DNA of 64,000 bases from Mycetocola manganoxydans (lineage in GTDB: Bacteria; Actinomycetota; Actinomycetes; Actinomycetales; Microbacteriaceae). The notes under the pieces are model-generated. The model was not told the origin of the DNA, searched no databases, and saw only the letters and a program-made list of their open reading frames with translations. Positions 17,466 through 27,919 of this stretch are shown piece by piece (positions within the stretch are counted from its first letter, which is position 1; each line of letters opens with the position of its first letter). The stretch lies in contig NZ_RCUV01000003.1 of assembly GCF_003667545.1 (NCBI RefSeq), forward strand, positions 284,307-348,306, written 5' to 3'. The translations under genes and the position numbers were made by a program.

Positions 17466-18383
17466 GTGCTGAGCACGTTCATCGGCGTGAGCGACGTATC
17501 GCCGCTGAGCCTTCTCGAGGGTGGTCCGGATGGCAAAGCAGCCCAGCTGCTCGTCGTCAGCCGACTCCCCCGCACCCTCGCCCTCGTGCTGACCGGTGTC
17601 GCGATGTCGATCGTCGGCCTGATCATGCAAATGCTCGTCCGCAACAAGTTCGTCGAACCCTCGACCACCGGCACCGCGGAATCCGCTGCCCTCGGTCTGC
17701 TCGTCGTCACCATCTTCGCGCCCACCCTCCCGCTGTTCGGCAAGATGGTCGTCGCCGCGATCTTCGCCCTCGCCGGCACCGGCCTCTTCCTCCTGATCCT
17801 GCGCCGCATTCCCGTGCGGTCGATCGTGCTCGTGCCGCTCGTCGGCATCATGCTGGGTGGGGTCATCGGCGCCGTCACCACCTTCTTCGCCTACCGCCTC
17901 GACCTGCTGCAGACGCTCGGGACCTGGCTGACCGGTGACTTCTCCGGCATCCTGCGTGGACGTTATGAGCTGCTCTGGCTTGCTCTCGCCATGACCGTGA
18001 TCGCGTGGATCGCCGCCGACCGGTTCACCGTCGTCGGCCTCGGCCAGGAGTTCACCACCAACCTCGGTCTGCGCTACGGCCGCGTGCTCGCGCTCGGTCT
18101 GACGATCGTCGCCGTCGTCACCGCGATCGTCGTCGTCACCGCGGGGGTGATCCCGTTCCTCGGGCTGATCGTGCCCAACATCGTGAGCATCGCGATGGGC
18201 GACAACGTGCGCCGCTCGATCCCCTGGGTCGCCGTCCTCGGCGCCGGTTTCGTTCTCGCCTGCGACATCGTCGGCCGGCTCCTGCGATTCCCGTACGAGA
18301 TCCCGCTCGGGATCGTCGTCGGTGTTGTCGGTTCTGTGCTGTTCCTCTACCTGTTGTTGAGGAGGCCGTCACGTGCCCACTGA
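17466..18383 (+). CDS. Iron-siderophore ABC permease, FecCD family (first subunit)
   Basis: A permease of the BtuC/FecCD family, 305 residues from the first usable GTG. Family marks are VVSRLPRTLALVLTGVAMSI (the R-L-P-R motif before span 2) and the late segment GVIPFLGLIVPNIVSIAMGD. The usual first membrane span is encoded mostly upstream of this GTG: the same frame is open back to about 17325 and reads SALLLTGAGIAVLLLAVL, yet contains no ATG, GTG or TTG before 17466. The true start may therefore be a rare codon (an ATT lies at 17328, overlapping the receptor stop). The gene overlaps the next permease by 11 bases. Confidence 0.85.
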   Translation: MLSTFIGVSDVSPLSLLEGGPDGKAAQLLVVSRLPRTLALVLTGVAMSIVGLIMQMLVRNKFVEPSTTGTAESAALGLLVVTIFAPTLPLFGKMVVAAIFALAGTGLFLLILRRIPVRSIVLVPLVGIMLGGVIGAVTTFFAYRLDLLQTLGTWLTGDFSGILRGRYELLWLALAMTVIAWIAADRFTVVGLGQEFTTNLGLRYGRVLALGLTIVAVVTAIVVVTAGVIPFLGLIVPNIVSIAMGDNVRRSIPWVAVLGAGFVLACDIVGRLLRFPYEIPLGIVVGVVGSVLFLYLLLRRPSRAH

Positions 18384-19374
18384 CACCCTCACGCTGAGCC
18401 GCCCCGCGTCGGTTCTCGCCTACACGCGCCGGCCCGGCGTGCGACTGGGGATTCTCGCGGTGCTCGCCGTGGCATCCGTCGTCGTGTTCCTCACCGTCGA
18501 CATCGTCGGCAGCTGGGACTTCGCCGTGCCGTTCCGGGCGCGCAAGGTCTACGCGATGGTGCTCGTGGCGTTCGCGATCGGGGTGTCGACGGTGCTGTTC
18601 CAGACCATCACCGACAACCGGATCCTGACGCCGTCGATCATGGGGTTCGACTCGCTCTACCTGCTGATCCAGACCCTCGTCGTGTTCGTGTTCGGCGCCA
18701 GTGCGCTCGCCACCGTCGACGAACAGGTGAAGTGGGTGGTCGAGGTCGCGCTCATGGTGACCTTCTCGACGCTGCTGTTCCGCTGGATCTTCGCCGGCGC
18801 CAAACGGAGCATCTACCTGCTCGTGCTCGTCGGCATCGTGTTCGGCACCCTGTTCCGCAGCCTCTCGTCGATGATGCAGCGGATGCTCGACCCCGCGTCG
18901 TTCGCGGTGCTGCAGGATGCATTCTTCGCAAGCTTCAATGCGGTCGACGAACAACTGATGCTCATGTCGGCGATCGCGATTCTCCTCGTGAGTCTTGTCG
19001 GGATGCGGATGATGCGAGTGTTCGACGTGATCGGACTCGGGGAGAGCCACGCGATCGGGCTCGGGGTGAACCACCGCAGGGTCGTCACGGTCATGCTCGT
19101 GCTCATCGCGATCCTGGTGTCGGTGTCGACCGCTCTTGTCGGTCCGATCACCTTCTTCGGGCTCATCGTGTCGAACCTCGCCTATGCGTTGCTCGGCACC
19201 TCCCGCCACGCTTTCGTTCTGCCCGCGACGGTTTTGCTCGGGGTGATCTGCCTGGTCGGTGGGCAGTTCATTCTGGAGCACGTCTTCGCGCTGGACACGG
19301 CCCTGAGTGTCGTGATCGAGTTTGCCGGCGGCATCCTGTTCATTGTTCTGCTGCTGAAAAGAGGGGTGCGATGA
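18373..19374 (+). CDS. Iron-siderophore ABC permease, FecCD family (second subunit)
   Basis: A 333-residue FecCD-type permease with about nine or ten membrane spans. Typical segments are VLFQTITDNRILTPSIMGFD, with the D-x-L-Y stretch after it, and GLGVNHRRVVTVMLVLIA followed by VGPITFFGLIVSNLAY. The GTG start is preceded by GAGGAGG and overlaps the first permease, so both subunits are made in step. It forms a heterodimer channel with the product of the preceding gene. Confidence 0.9.
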   Translation: MPTDTLTLSRPASVLAYTRRPGVRLGILAVLAVASVVVFLTVDIVGSWDFAVPFRARKVYAMVLVAFAIGVSTVLFQTITDNRILTPSIMGFDSLYLLIQTLVVFVFGASALATVDEQVKWVVEVALMVTFSTLLFRWIFAGAKRSIYLLVLVGIVFGTLFRSLSSMMQRMLDPASFAVLQDAFFASFNAVDEQLMLMSAIAILLVSLVGMRMMRVFDVIGLGESHAIGLGVNHRRVVTVMLVLIAILVSVSTALVGPITFFGLIVSNLAYALLGTSRHAFVLPATVLLGVICLVGGQFILEHVFALDTALSVVIEFAGGILFIVLLLKRGVR

Positions 19375-20129
19375 TCTCCATCTCGCAAGTGACCAAGCGA
19401 TACGGCAGACAGGCGGTCGTCGACGATGTGTCGCTCGAGCTCGGCGGGTGCGGCATCACATCGATCATCGGGCCCAACGGTGCCGGCAAGTCGACCCTGC
19501 TCTCGATGGTTGCGCGACTGCTCCCGCTCGACGGCGGCACGATCACGATCGACGGGCTCGACGTCCGCACGACGCCCGGATCGGTGCTGGCGACGAAGGT
19601 CGCCGTCCTGCGGCAGGACAACCACCTCGCTGCGCGACTCACCGTTCAGGATCTGGTGTCGTTCGGCCGGTATCCGTATTCGAAGGGCCGGCTGACGTCG
19701 GTCGACCGGGATGCCATCGCGCGGGCGATCGGGTATCTCGACCTCGAGCCGTTCGTCGACCGGTTCCTCGATGAACTTTCGGGTGGGCAGCGGCAGCGGG
19801 CATTCATCGCGATGGTTCTCGCGCAGGACACCGACTACGTGCTGCTCGACGAGCCGCTCAACAACCTCGACCTGCGGCACGCTGTCGACATCATGAAGCT
19901 GCTGCGCGCGGCCGCCGACGACACCGGCAAGCGCATCGTGCTCGTGATGCACGACATCAACTTTGCGTCGGTGTACTCCGATGAGATCGTCGCGATGCGG
20001 GATGGACGGGTGGTATTGCACGGTCCGTCGTCCGAGGTGATGCAGTCGGAGGTGCTCGGTTTGATCTACGACCTCCCGATCGACGTGCGTGAGGTCGACG
20101 GGGAGCGGATCGGGTACTACTACCGCTGA
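19371..20129 (+). CDS. Iron-siderophore ABC transporter ATPase (FecE/FepC-like)
   Basis: A 252-residue ATPase: Walker A GPNGAGKS at residues 34-41, signature LSGGQRQRA near 137 and Walker B LLDEPLNNLD near 158, in the arrangement of FepC/FecE proteins. The ATG overlaps the permease stop (ATGA). The frame is open far upstream inside the permease gene but without domain content, which fixes the start here. It completes a receptor, two-permease, ATPase set without biosynthesis genes, so the cell probably takes up a siderophore made elsewhere in the genome or by other organisms. Confidence 0.92.
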   Translation: MISISQVTKRYGRQAVVDDVSLELGGCGITSIIGPNGAGKSTLLSMVARLLPLDGGTITIDGLDVRTTPGSVLATKVAVLRQDNHLAARLTVQDLVSFGRYPYSKGRLTSVDRDAIARAIGYLDLEPFVDRFLDELSGGQRQRAFIAMVLAQDTDYVLLDEPLNNLDLRHAVDIMKLLRAAADDTGKRIVLVMHDINFASVYSDEIVAMRDGRVVLHGPSSEVMQSEVLGLIYDLPIDVREVDGERIGYYYR

Positions 20130-20157
20130 CGGTCCTGGCTTCATCGGTCCGCTATGA

Positions 20158-20180
20158 CGGGTTTCCGGTCGGGAAACCGG
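20158..20180 (+). terminator. Hairpin after the iron transport operon
   Basis: GGTTTCC (20160-20166) and GGAAACC (20172-20178) enclose a five-base loop, about 30 bases after the ATPase stop. No T-run follows, so termination efficiency is uncertain. Confidence 0.4.
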
Positions 20181-20301
20181 CATTGAACGGATGCCGTTCC
20201 GCATTTTCCTGAGCATTATTCGAGAATCGGAAACGCCTCGAAGTTCCGGATCTAGGGTGTACGGACGAGCCGCAACGACGCGGCCAGAAGGTGAGTACAT
20301 C

Positions 20302-20574
20302 ATGAGCGACAACATCGATACCGCCGGCACCGTCGGCACGGAGAGCGAGCCGAACGAGCGCAGCATCCGTGACTGGGCAGATCTCGGCCAGGAGATGTGG
20401 TCATATTTGACGGGACGCAGTGCCGTCATCGACTACAACTTCATCGACATGACGGTGGAAGTCCCGCGGGATATCGGCCCTGATGCACCACGCGCCACGT
20501 GGAAGTTCAACGGAACGGTCCGAATAACAACGAGCGACAACCAGGCCGACGGCTCCTCCTCCGTCGGCTCCTGA
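20302..20574 (+). CDS. Hypothetical protein, 90 residues, partner of FHA gene
   Basis: A 90-residue cytoplasmic protein of unknown function. The N-terminus is acidic and probably flexible; the middle RSIRDWADLGQEMWSYLTGR looks helical, and the rest alternates polar and hydrophobic residues like a small beta sheet. The ATG is preceded by AAGGTGAG. It ends one base before the FHA gene, so the two are surely co-transcribed and may interact. TAGGGT at 20253-20258 is a candidate -10 element with a leader of about 40 bases. No family was recognised. Confidence 0.7.
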   Translation: MSDNIDTAGTVGTESEPNERSIRDWADLGQEMWSYLTGRSAVIDYNFIDMTVEVPRDIGPDAPRATWKFNGTVRITTSDNQADGSSSVGS

Positions 20575-20575
20575 C

Positions 20576-21475
20576 ATGTCGTCGACCTTCCTCGACATCG
20601 ACCTGTCGTTCTCGCTGGTAGAGCCATCGGCAGCAACCGCGCAGGACGGGACCCATGACGCGACGCGGATGCACGGGAAGATCAGTGCGAACGGCACTGA
20701 GGTAGAGGTATACACAAGCGATCCCGAAGCGCTGCTGGGCGGACGGCGACCGAAGCTGTCGCACCTGCGGGTTGTTGCAGATGAACTCGCGAAGCGTGGA
20801 CTGACCGTTGCCATCAACGGACCGGTCGGCCTCATCGCCAGGGTCGGCGTGGTTCGAACGACGGTCGCGCAACGGCTGGTGACGCGATCGTCGCACATCG
20901 AACTCGGGTCCCCTGCCGTTCTCGCGCCGCTGCTGACGGCAAAGCGGCGGTCGGCAGAGGCACGGGCAGCCATCGATCTGCCGCCATCGACGTTGTTTCC
21001 CCTTGCGCCGACATTTGACCGTCGGGTGCGCCGGACGGTGACGACGACGCATTACACGCCGGGATCGGGACGACCGCGCCTGATCTTCGTGGTCGGCTCA
21101 GAAAACTGGCGCGGGCAGAGGCCGCGTGAGTTCGACCTGCTTCCGACCGTGACCCGGATCGGGTCCGGCGAGTCCAATGATCTGAGGCTCGACGGCCTGC
21201 TCGAGAATCATGCGGAGATCGTCCACGACCGCGAAGACGAGTACGTGTTCTACCCGTCGCAGCGGGCGGGGGCGACGACGTCAAGCGGGCGGAGAACCGA
21301 CGGGCAGATCCTCCGCACGGGTGCGCGGGTCGAGTTGGGGCCGTGGCGGATGGCGTTCTTCCGTGAGGAGTTCGCGGACCACGGTCGTCCCTTCGGCGGG
21401 CGGGTCGGCGGGGAATTCGCCTACCAGCGCCCCCAGCCTCCGCGGCATCGTGCCACGGAGCCGCCGCGCGACTGA
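20576..21475 (+). CDS. FHA domain-containing protein
   Basis: A 299-residue protein whose C-terminal third resembles a forkhead-associated domain, the phosphothreonine-recognising module: LLPTVTRIGSGESNDLRLDG near 190-210 (R-I-G and S-N-D-L positions), then NHAEIVHD and a closing RTGARVELGPWRMAFFREE. The first 170 residues are not recognised and contain a long ordered segment (LSHLRVVADELAKRGLTVAI). No membrane span is present. FHA proteins usually read Ser/Thr kinase signals, but no kinase or phosphatase gene is nearby. The small upstream gene is its only operon partner. Confidence 0.75.
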   Translation: MSSTFLDIDLSFSLVEPSAATAQDGTHDATRMHGKISANGTEVEVYTSDPEALLGGRRPKLSHLRVVADELAKRGLTVAINGPVGLIARVGVVRTTVAQRLVTRSSHIELGSPAVLAPLLTAKRRSAEARAAIDLPPSTLFPLAPTFDRRVRRTVTTTHYTPGSGRPRLIFVVGSENWRGQRPREFDLLPTVTRIGSGESNDLRLDGLLENHAEIVHDREDEYVFYPSQRAGATTSSGRRTDGQILRTGARVELGPWRMAFFREEFADHGRPFGGRVGGEFAYQRPQPPRHRATEPPRD

Positions 21476-21548
21476 CCGCACGTCGCACCGAACCCGACAG
21501 AATGGGTCGCGGACACAGCACCGGCGCTGCCCCACAGAGGAGGAACCC

Positions 21549-22544
21549 ATGACAACCATCGCGATCATCGGCGGCGGGTACATGGGCCGCACGCACGCGG
21601 CCGCGTGGACGGAAATCGGCGAGGGGCGTGGCATCCGTTACGTCTGCAGCCGGCATCCGGTCGACGGCTTCGGCGACGCACCGAATGCTCGATTCGTGAC
21701 CGATCTGGGCGTTGTGCTCGCCGACCCCGAGGTCGACATCGTCTCCATCTGCACGCCGACGCACACGCACCGGGAGATCGCGGTCCGCGCACTGCTCGCC
21801 GGCAAGCACGTCCTGCTCGAGAAGCCGATCGCCCTGTCGATCGCCGACGCCCGAGCGATCGCGGCGGCCGCGAGCTCGACCGGGAGAACCCTCATGGTCG
21901 CCCACGTTGTTCGGTTCTTTGAGGGGTACCGACGGGCTCGCACCGACGTCGAGGCAGGACGGATCGGCACGGTGCTCTCGGCACGCGCGCGCCGGCTGAT
22001 CACGAAACCGGATGCCGCATGGTGGTACGACGACGCCCGGTCCGGTGGGGTCGTGGTCGACGTGGGAATCCACGACGTCGACCAGATGAACCTCATGCTC
22101 GGCACTCCCGTCGCCGTCACCAGCCGGGCGGTGGACCCGCTCGGACCGATCGAGACGACGATCGAGTACCGCTCGGGTGGTGTCGGGCAGGTGCTGACCT
22201 TCGCGGATGTGCCACCCGGCGCGCCGTTCACGAGCTCACTTCAGGTGGTCGGAACAGAGGGGATGATCGACTACGACTTCTCAGCGGATGCCCCCACCGC
22301 GTCGGTCGGGTTCAGCGGCGTCAACACGTACCGGCTGGCGACGTCCTCGTCGAGTTCGAGCGTCACCCTCTCCGCGCTCGACCACTATGCCCGGCAGGCG
22401 GAGTACTTCCTGGACTGTGTGCGAAACGGGACGGAACCGGAGTTCAGCCCGACGGCATCCGCTGTTCGTGCTCTCGAGGTGGCGCTCGCGGCGCGGCAGT
22501 CGCTGCTCACCGGTGAGACGGAGATACTCGAGGAGCGCGCCTGA
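21549..22544 (+). CDS. Gfo/Idh/MocA family NAD(P)-dependent oxidoreductase
   Basis: A 331-residue dehydrogenase with an N-terminal Rossmann fold: GGGYMGRTHAAAW gives the G-x-G-x-x-G nucleotide loop at residues 8-13, the VDIVSICTPTHTHREIA segment follows, and EKPIALSIADARAI near 90 carries the E-K-P motif with the catalytic lysine. The C-terminal half has GGVVVDVGIHDVDQMNLMLG, including the active-site D-x-x-x-H region. Such enzymes oxidise or reduce sugars, inositols and sugar acids. GAGGAGG stands before the ATG. The gene precedes a DUF5107 protein of the same strand, suggesting a shared carbohydrate pathway. Confidence 0.9.
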   Translation: MTTIAIIGGGYMGRTHAAAWTEIGEGRGIRYVCSRHPVDGFGDAPNARFVTDLGVVLADPEVDIVSICTPTHTHREIAVRALLAGKHVLLEKPIALSIADARAIAAAASSTGRTLMVAHVVRFFEGYRRARTDVEAGRIGTVLSARARRLITKPDAAWWYDDARSGGVVVDVGIHDVDQMNLMLGTPVAVTSRAVDPLGPIETTIEYRSGGVGQVLTFADVPPGAPFTSSLQVVGTEGMIDYDFSADAPTASVGFSGVNTYRLATSSSSSSVTLSALDHYARQAEYFLDCVRNGTEPEFSPTASAVRALEVALAARQSLLTGETEILEERA

Positions 22545-22628
22545 GTTCGCACTGGACGTGACCTCCCCCGACCGGCCAGACTCTTTCGGAAGCGGCCCGC
22601 GCGGCCGAACCCCGGCGAAAGGCACGCG

Positions 22629-24551
22629 TTGAGTTCGATCCGACGGAGCACCCTGACCCTCCCGACATCGAAGGAGGGGCCGTCGAATCCTCTGCCGAAC
22701 CTGTTCGGCAGCGGCGACATCCACGCCGAGTCCGGTTTCGCGGACGACGAGCCGGGCCTCGAGCAACGCGCCAGCCGTGGCCAGACGGCACTCCCCTACC
22801 TCGACCAGGACGGGTACTCGGCCGACGAGGAACCTCGCGACCACGCGACCATCGTGCTCGAGAACGAACACCTGACCGCGACCTTTTTGCCGGGCCTCGG
22901 CGGGCGGCTGTGGTCGCTCATCGACCGCGACTCGGGCCGCGAGCTGCTGCACCAGAACGAGGCGATCCGGTTTCGCAACCTTGCCTTGCGCAACGCGTGG
23001 TTCGCCGGTGGTGTCGAGTGGAACATCGGCATGATCGGGCATTCACCGTTCACGAGCTCACCGGTGCACACGGCGGCGCTGAGCGGCCCCGACGGCGAAG
23101 TCGGGTTGCGGTTCTTCGAGTACGAGCGCATCCGCAACGTGAGCTTTCGGGTCGATGCCTGGCTGCCCGCCGGGTCGCGTGAGCTGTTCATCCGCGGCAC
23201 CATCGTCAACGACCAGCCCGACCCGACCCCGATGTACTGGTGGTCGAACATGGCGGTGCCGCAGAACGACGATACCCGCGTGCTGGCCCCGGCCATGTCC
23301 GCGTGGCGCTACGGCCACGACCGTGTGCTCGGAACCGTTCCCGTGCCGATCGTCGACGGTGCCGATCTCACCCGGCCGGCCGCGACGGAAACCACCGTGG
23401 ACTACTTCTTCGACACGCGAGGGGCCCGGATGCCGTGGGTCACCGCGGTGGACGGCTCCGGTTTCGGTCTCGTCCAGGCGTCGACCGCGAACCTCAGAGG
23501 CCGCAAACTCTTCGTCTGGGGTCAGGACTCCGGTGGCAGGCACTGGCAGGAGTGGGTCTCCGGCCCGGATTCGTATTGCGAGATCCAGGCCGGTCTCGCC
23601 CGCACCCAGCTCGAATACCTCACCATGCCGGCCGAGACCGAATGGACGTGGGTCGAGGCGTACGGTGCGCTCCGAGTCGACCCGGCGGCCGCGCACTCCG
23701 ACGACTGGGCGACCGCGACCGGAGCCGTCGACGCCGCACTCGCGACTCGCGATCTCGAAGCCAGGCTCGCGGCTTTCTCCGCCAGGGACCGGTCCGCCGA
23801 GATCCTCGTCGAGGTGCTGCCGGACGGGTCAGGCTGGGGCGCCGTCGAGAACGCACTGCGTGCACTGGCGGGTCGCACCCCGATCGACCCGGAGAGAACA
23901 CCGTTCGGTGAGGATGCCGTCGGCCCGGCCGAGGACTACTGGTTGCGACTCGCACGCGGCGAGGCGGCATCCGACCTCGACCCGTCCGTTCCGCCGGCGT
24001 CGTACCAGGTCGACCCTCGCTGGGTCGGGTTGCTCCAGCAGCGCAACGACTGGCTCGCGCTTCTGCACCTCGGGGTGATCGCGGCAGCGCAGGAATCGTT
24101 TGCCGATGCCGGGGAGTTGTGGCAGGCATCCGTCGACCGCGCCCGGAACGCGTGGGCGCTGCGCAACCTCGGAGCCCTCGCCGCCGACCGCGGCAACACC
24201 GCCGAGGCGGTCGGCTTCTACCGGGAGGCGCACGCGATCGCGCCAGCGCTGCTTCCGCTCACGCGCGAACTGCTCGCCGCGCTCGCGAGCGACGGCCGCG
24301 CGAGCGAGGTGCTCGAGCTGATCGGACAGCTTTCGACGACCGAACGCGAGGACGGCCGGGTTCTCGTCGCCGAGGCGCGCGCCGCTCTCGCGACCGGCGA
24401 CGTCGACCGGTGCCGGAGCATCCTCGAGCGGGACCTCGTCGTCATCGACCTGCGTGAGGGTGACCCGCTGCTCGAGGAACTGTGGACCGAGTACCAGGCC
24501 GCGGCGGGCACATCGGATCCGCTGCCGTTGGCGTACGACTTCCGGATGTGA
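22629..24551 (+). CDS. DUF5107 and tetratricopeptide-repeat protein
   Basis: A 640-residue protein. The N-terminal half is a DUF5107 domain with a mutarotase-like beta-sandwich: NEHLTATFLPGLGGRLWSLI, LRNAWFAGGVEWNIGMIGHS and a YWWSNMAVPQ segment. The C-terminal part (from about 440) has helical repeats of TPR character, for example WALRNLGALAADRGNTAEAV. The start codon is TTG with GAAAGG upstream. Function is not established; the fold and the neighbouring Gfo/Idh/MocA gene suggest binding or processing of a carbohydrate in the cytoplasm, since no signal peptide is seen. Confidence 0.85.
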   Translation: MSSIRRSTLTLPTSKEGPSNPLPNLFGSGDIHAESGFADDEPGLEQRASRGQTALPYLDQDGYSADEEPRDHATIVLENEHLTATFLPGLGGRLWSLIDRDSGRELLHQNEAIRFRNLALRNAWFAGGVEWNIGMIGHSPFTSSPVHTAALSGPDGEVGLRFFEYERIRNVSFRVDAWLPAGSRELFIRGTIVNDQPDPTPMYWWSNMAVPQNDDTRVLAPAMSAWRYGHDRVLGTVPVPIVDGADLTRPAATETTVDYFFDTRGARMPWVTAVDGSGFGLVQASTANLRGRKLFVWGQDSGGRHWQEWVSGPDSYCEIQAGLARTQLEYLTMPAETEWTWVEAYGALRVDPAAAHSDDWATATGAVDAALATRDLEARLAAFSARDRSAEILVEVLPDGSGWGAVENALRALAGRTPIDPERTPFGEDAVGPAEDYWLRLARGEAASDLDPSVPPASYQVDPRWVGLLQQRNDWLALLHLGVIAAAQESFADAGELWQASVDRARNAWALRNLGALAADRGNTAEAVGFYREAHAIAPALLPLTRELLAALASDGRASEVLELIGQLSTTEREDGRVLVAEARAALATGDVDRCRSILERDLVVIDLREGDPLLEELWTEYQAAAGTSDPLPLAYDFRM

Positions 24552-24561
24552 CGCGCACGGA

Positions 24562-24625
24562 CCGCGAGTTGCCCGCTTTCGCGGGTGTCGCGGCCCGCAC
24601 ACCCGCGAGACCCGGCAACTCGCGG
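24562..24625. repeat. Palindromic repeat family B, copy 1
   Basis: Perfect 12-base outer arms (CCGCGAGTTGCC at 24562-24573, GGCAACTCGCGG at 24614-24625) surround nested arms of CGGGTGT/ACACCCG type. The same design recurs at 62563-62622. The right end supplies the Shine-Dalgarno sequence of the next gene. Confidence 0.8.
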
Positions 24626-24634
24626 AGGATTCTC

Positions 24635-25078
24635 ATGCACGCGTGCCACGATCGGGGCATGACGGTCACGACGGCATCCGTAACACTGGCACTCGAGCTG
24701 CGGAAGGCGGGACTCAGCTGGATCCCCGAGTCCGGAGACCAGTTCTGCCTCGACTCGCACGAGTTCGAGGGTGAGGTCTTCACGGTCAGCGACATGACGA
24801 TCGAACCGCACGACTACGACACCGGAACGATCCTCGGGTTCAACGGAACGACCGAGTGGGCGCTCGACTCCGTCGCCCTCGAGAAGACACTGTGGTTGCC
24901 CCGCGAGGACCAGTTGCGCGCGCTGCTCGGCCCCACCTTCAGCTTTCTGCTCCGCGTCGACGATATGTGGGTGGTCGAAGTTGAGCGCGACGGCGAGAAG
25001 CTCCGCTTCGACGGCGCGACGGCACCGGATGCTTACGCTCTCGCCGTTCTCGGCGTGCTGAGCGCGAAGACCGCCTGA
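24635..25078 (+). CDS. Conserved hypothetical actinobacterial protein (about 140 residues)
   Basis: A 147-residue cytoplasmic protein. Conserved-looking segments are LRKAGLSWIPESGDQFCL, FTVSDMTIEPHD, GFNGTTEWALDS and LWLPREDQLRALLG. Proteins of this pattern are common in Microbacteriaceae and are sometimes labelled pilus assembly protein CpaE in databases, but they lack the CpaE ATPase domain, so I keep it as unknown. The ATG at 24635 has GGAGG at an ideal distance, provided by the end of repeat B1. An in-frame ATG at 24659 preceded by CACGAT is the alternative leaderless start and fits the usual family N-terminus. Confidence 0.7.
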   Translation: MHACHDRGMTVTTASVTLALELRKAGLSWIPESGDQFCLDSHEFEGEVFTVSDMTIEPHDYDTGTILGFNGTTEWALDSVALEKTLWLPREDQLRALLGPTFSFLLRVDDMWVVEVERDGEKLRFDGATAPDAYALAVLGVLSAKTA

Positions 25079-25096
25079 CCCGTCGCATCCGTTCGC

Positions 25097-25185
25097 TCGA
25101 TCGGTCCGAAAAGCTCGTTCGCAGCACGCGCGAGTCGCCCTCTCGGACAGATCGAATCGCGGAACCACCCTTTCGGACCGTTCGA
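25097..25185. repeat. Palindromic element E (single copy)
   Basis: CGGTCCGAAAAG at 25102-25113 and CTTTCGGACCG at 25170-25180 form imperfect inverted arms about 56 bases apart, flanked by TCGA on both sides. It fills the space between two convergent genes. No second copy was found in the window. Confidence 0.45.
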
Positions 25186-25215
25186 AATGCGAGGCGTCAC
25201 CCAGGAACGCGACAA

Positions 25216-25244
25216 GGCCGCCACCGCACGATGCGGAGACGGCC
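25216..25244 (-). terminator. Hairpin after the Clp ATPase gene
   Basis: Thirteen-base arms (25216-25228 and 25232-25244, two mismatches) with a three-base loop lie 14 bases beyond the Clp ATPase stop codon. Confidence 0.5.
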
Positions 25245-25257
25245 CCTCGCGACCTGC

Positions 25258-27819
<2,562 letters not shown>

Positions 27820-27833
27820 GAATCCTCCTGGAA

Positions 27834-27854
27834 CTTGAGTGCCTTCGACTCAAC
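27834..27854 (-). promoter_or_regulatory. HspR HAIR box (near-consensus)
   Basis: CTTGAGT, seven bases, ACTCAAC: one base away from the HAIR consensus CTTGAGT-N7-ACTCAAG recognised by the heat-shock repressor HspR. It lies 15 bases upstream of the Clp ATPase start, where bound repressor would block transcription. Confidence 0.85.
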
Positions 27855-27897
27855 TCAACGGCAGCACATTAGCCGGTATTCCCACGAGTTTCAAAAA

Positions 27898-27918
27898 CTT
27901 GAGCGCGAGTGGCTCAGG
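27898..27918 (-). promoter_or_regulatory. Second, degenerate HAIR box
   Basis: CTTGAGC, seven bases, GCTCAGG gives a three-mismatch HAIR site 64 bases upstream of the first, in the same phase relative to the helix to within a turn. Paired HAIR sites are known at actinobacterial heat-shock promoters. It lies just past the stop of the upstream gene. Confidence 0.55.
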
Positions 27919-27919
27919 T

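Noticed and set aside
24635..25078. Pilus assembly protein CpaE
   Set aside because: No ATPase domain, far too short, and no other pilus gene in the window.
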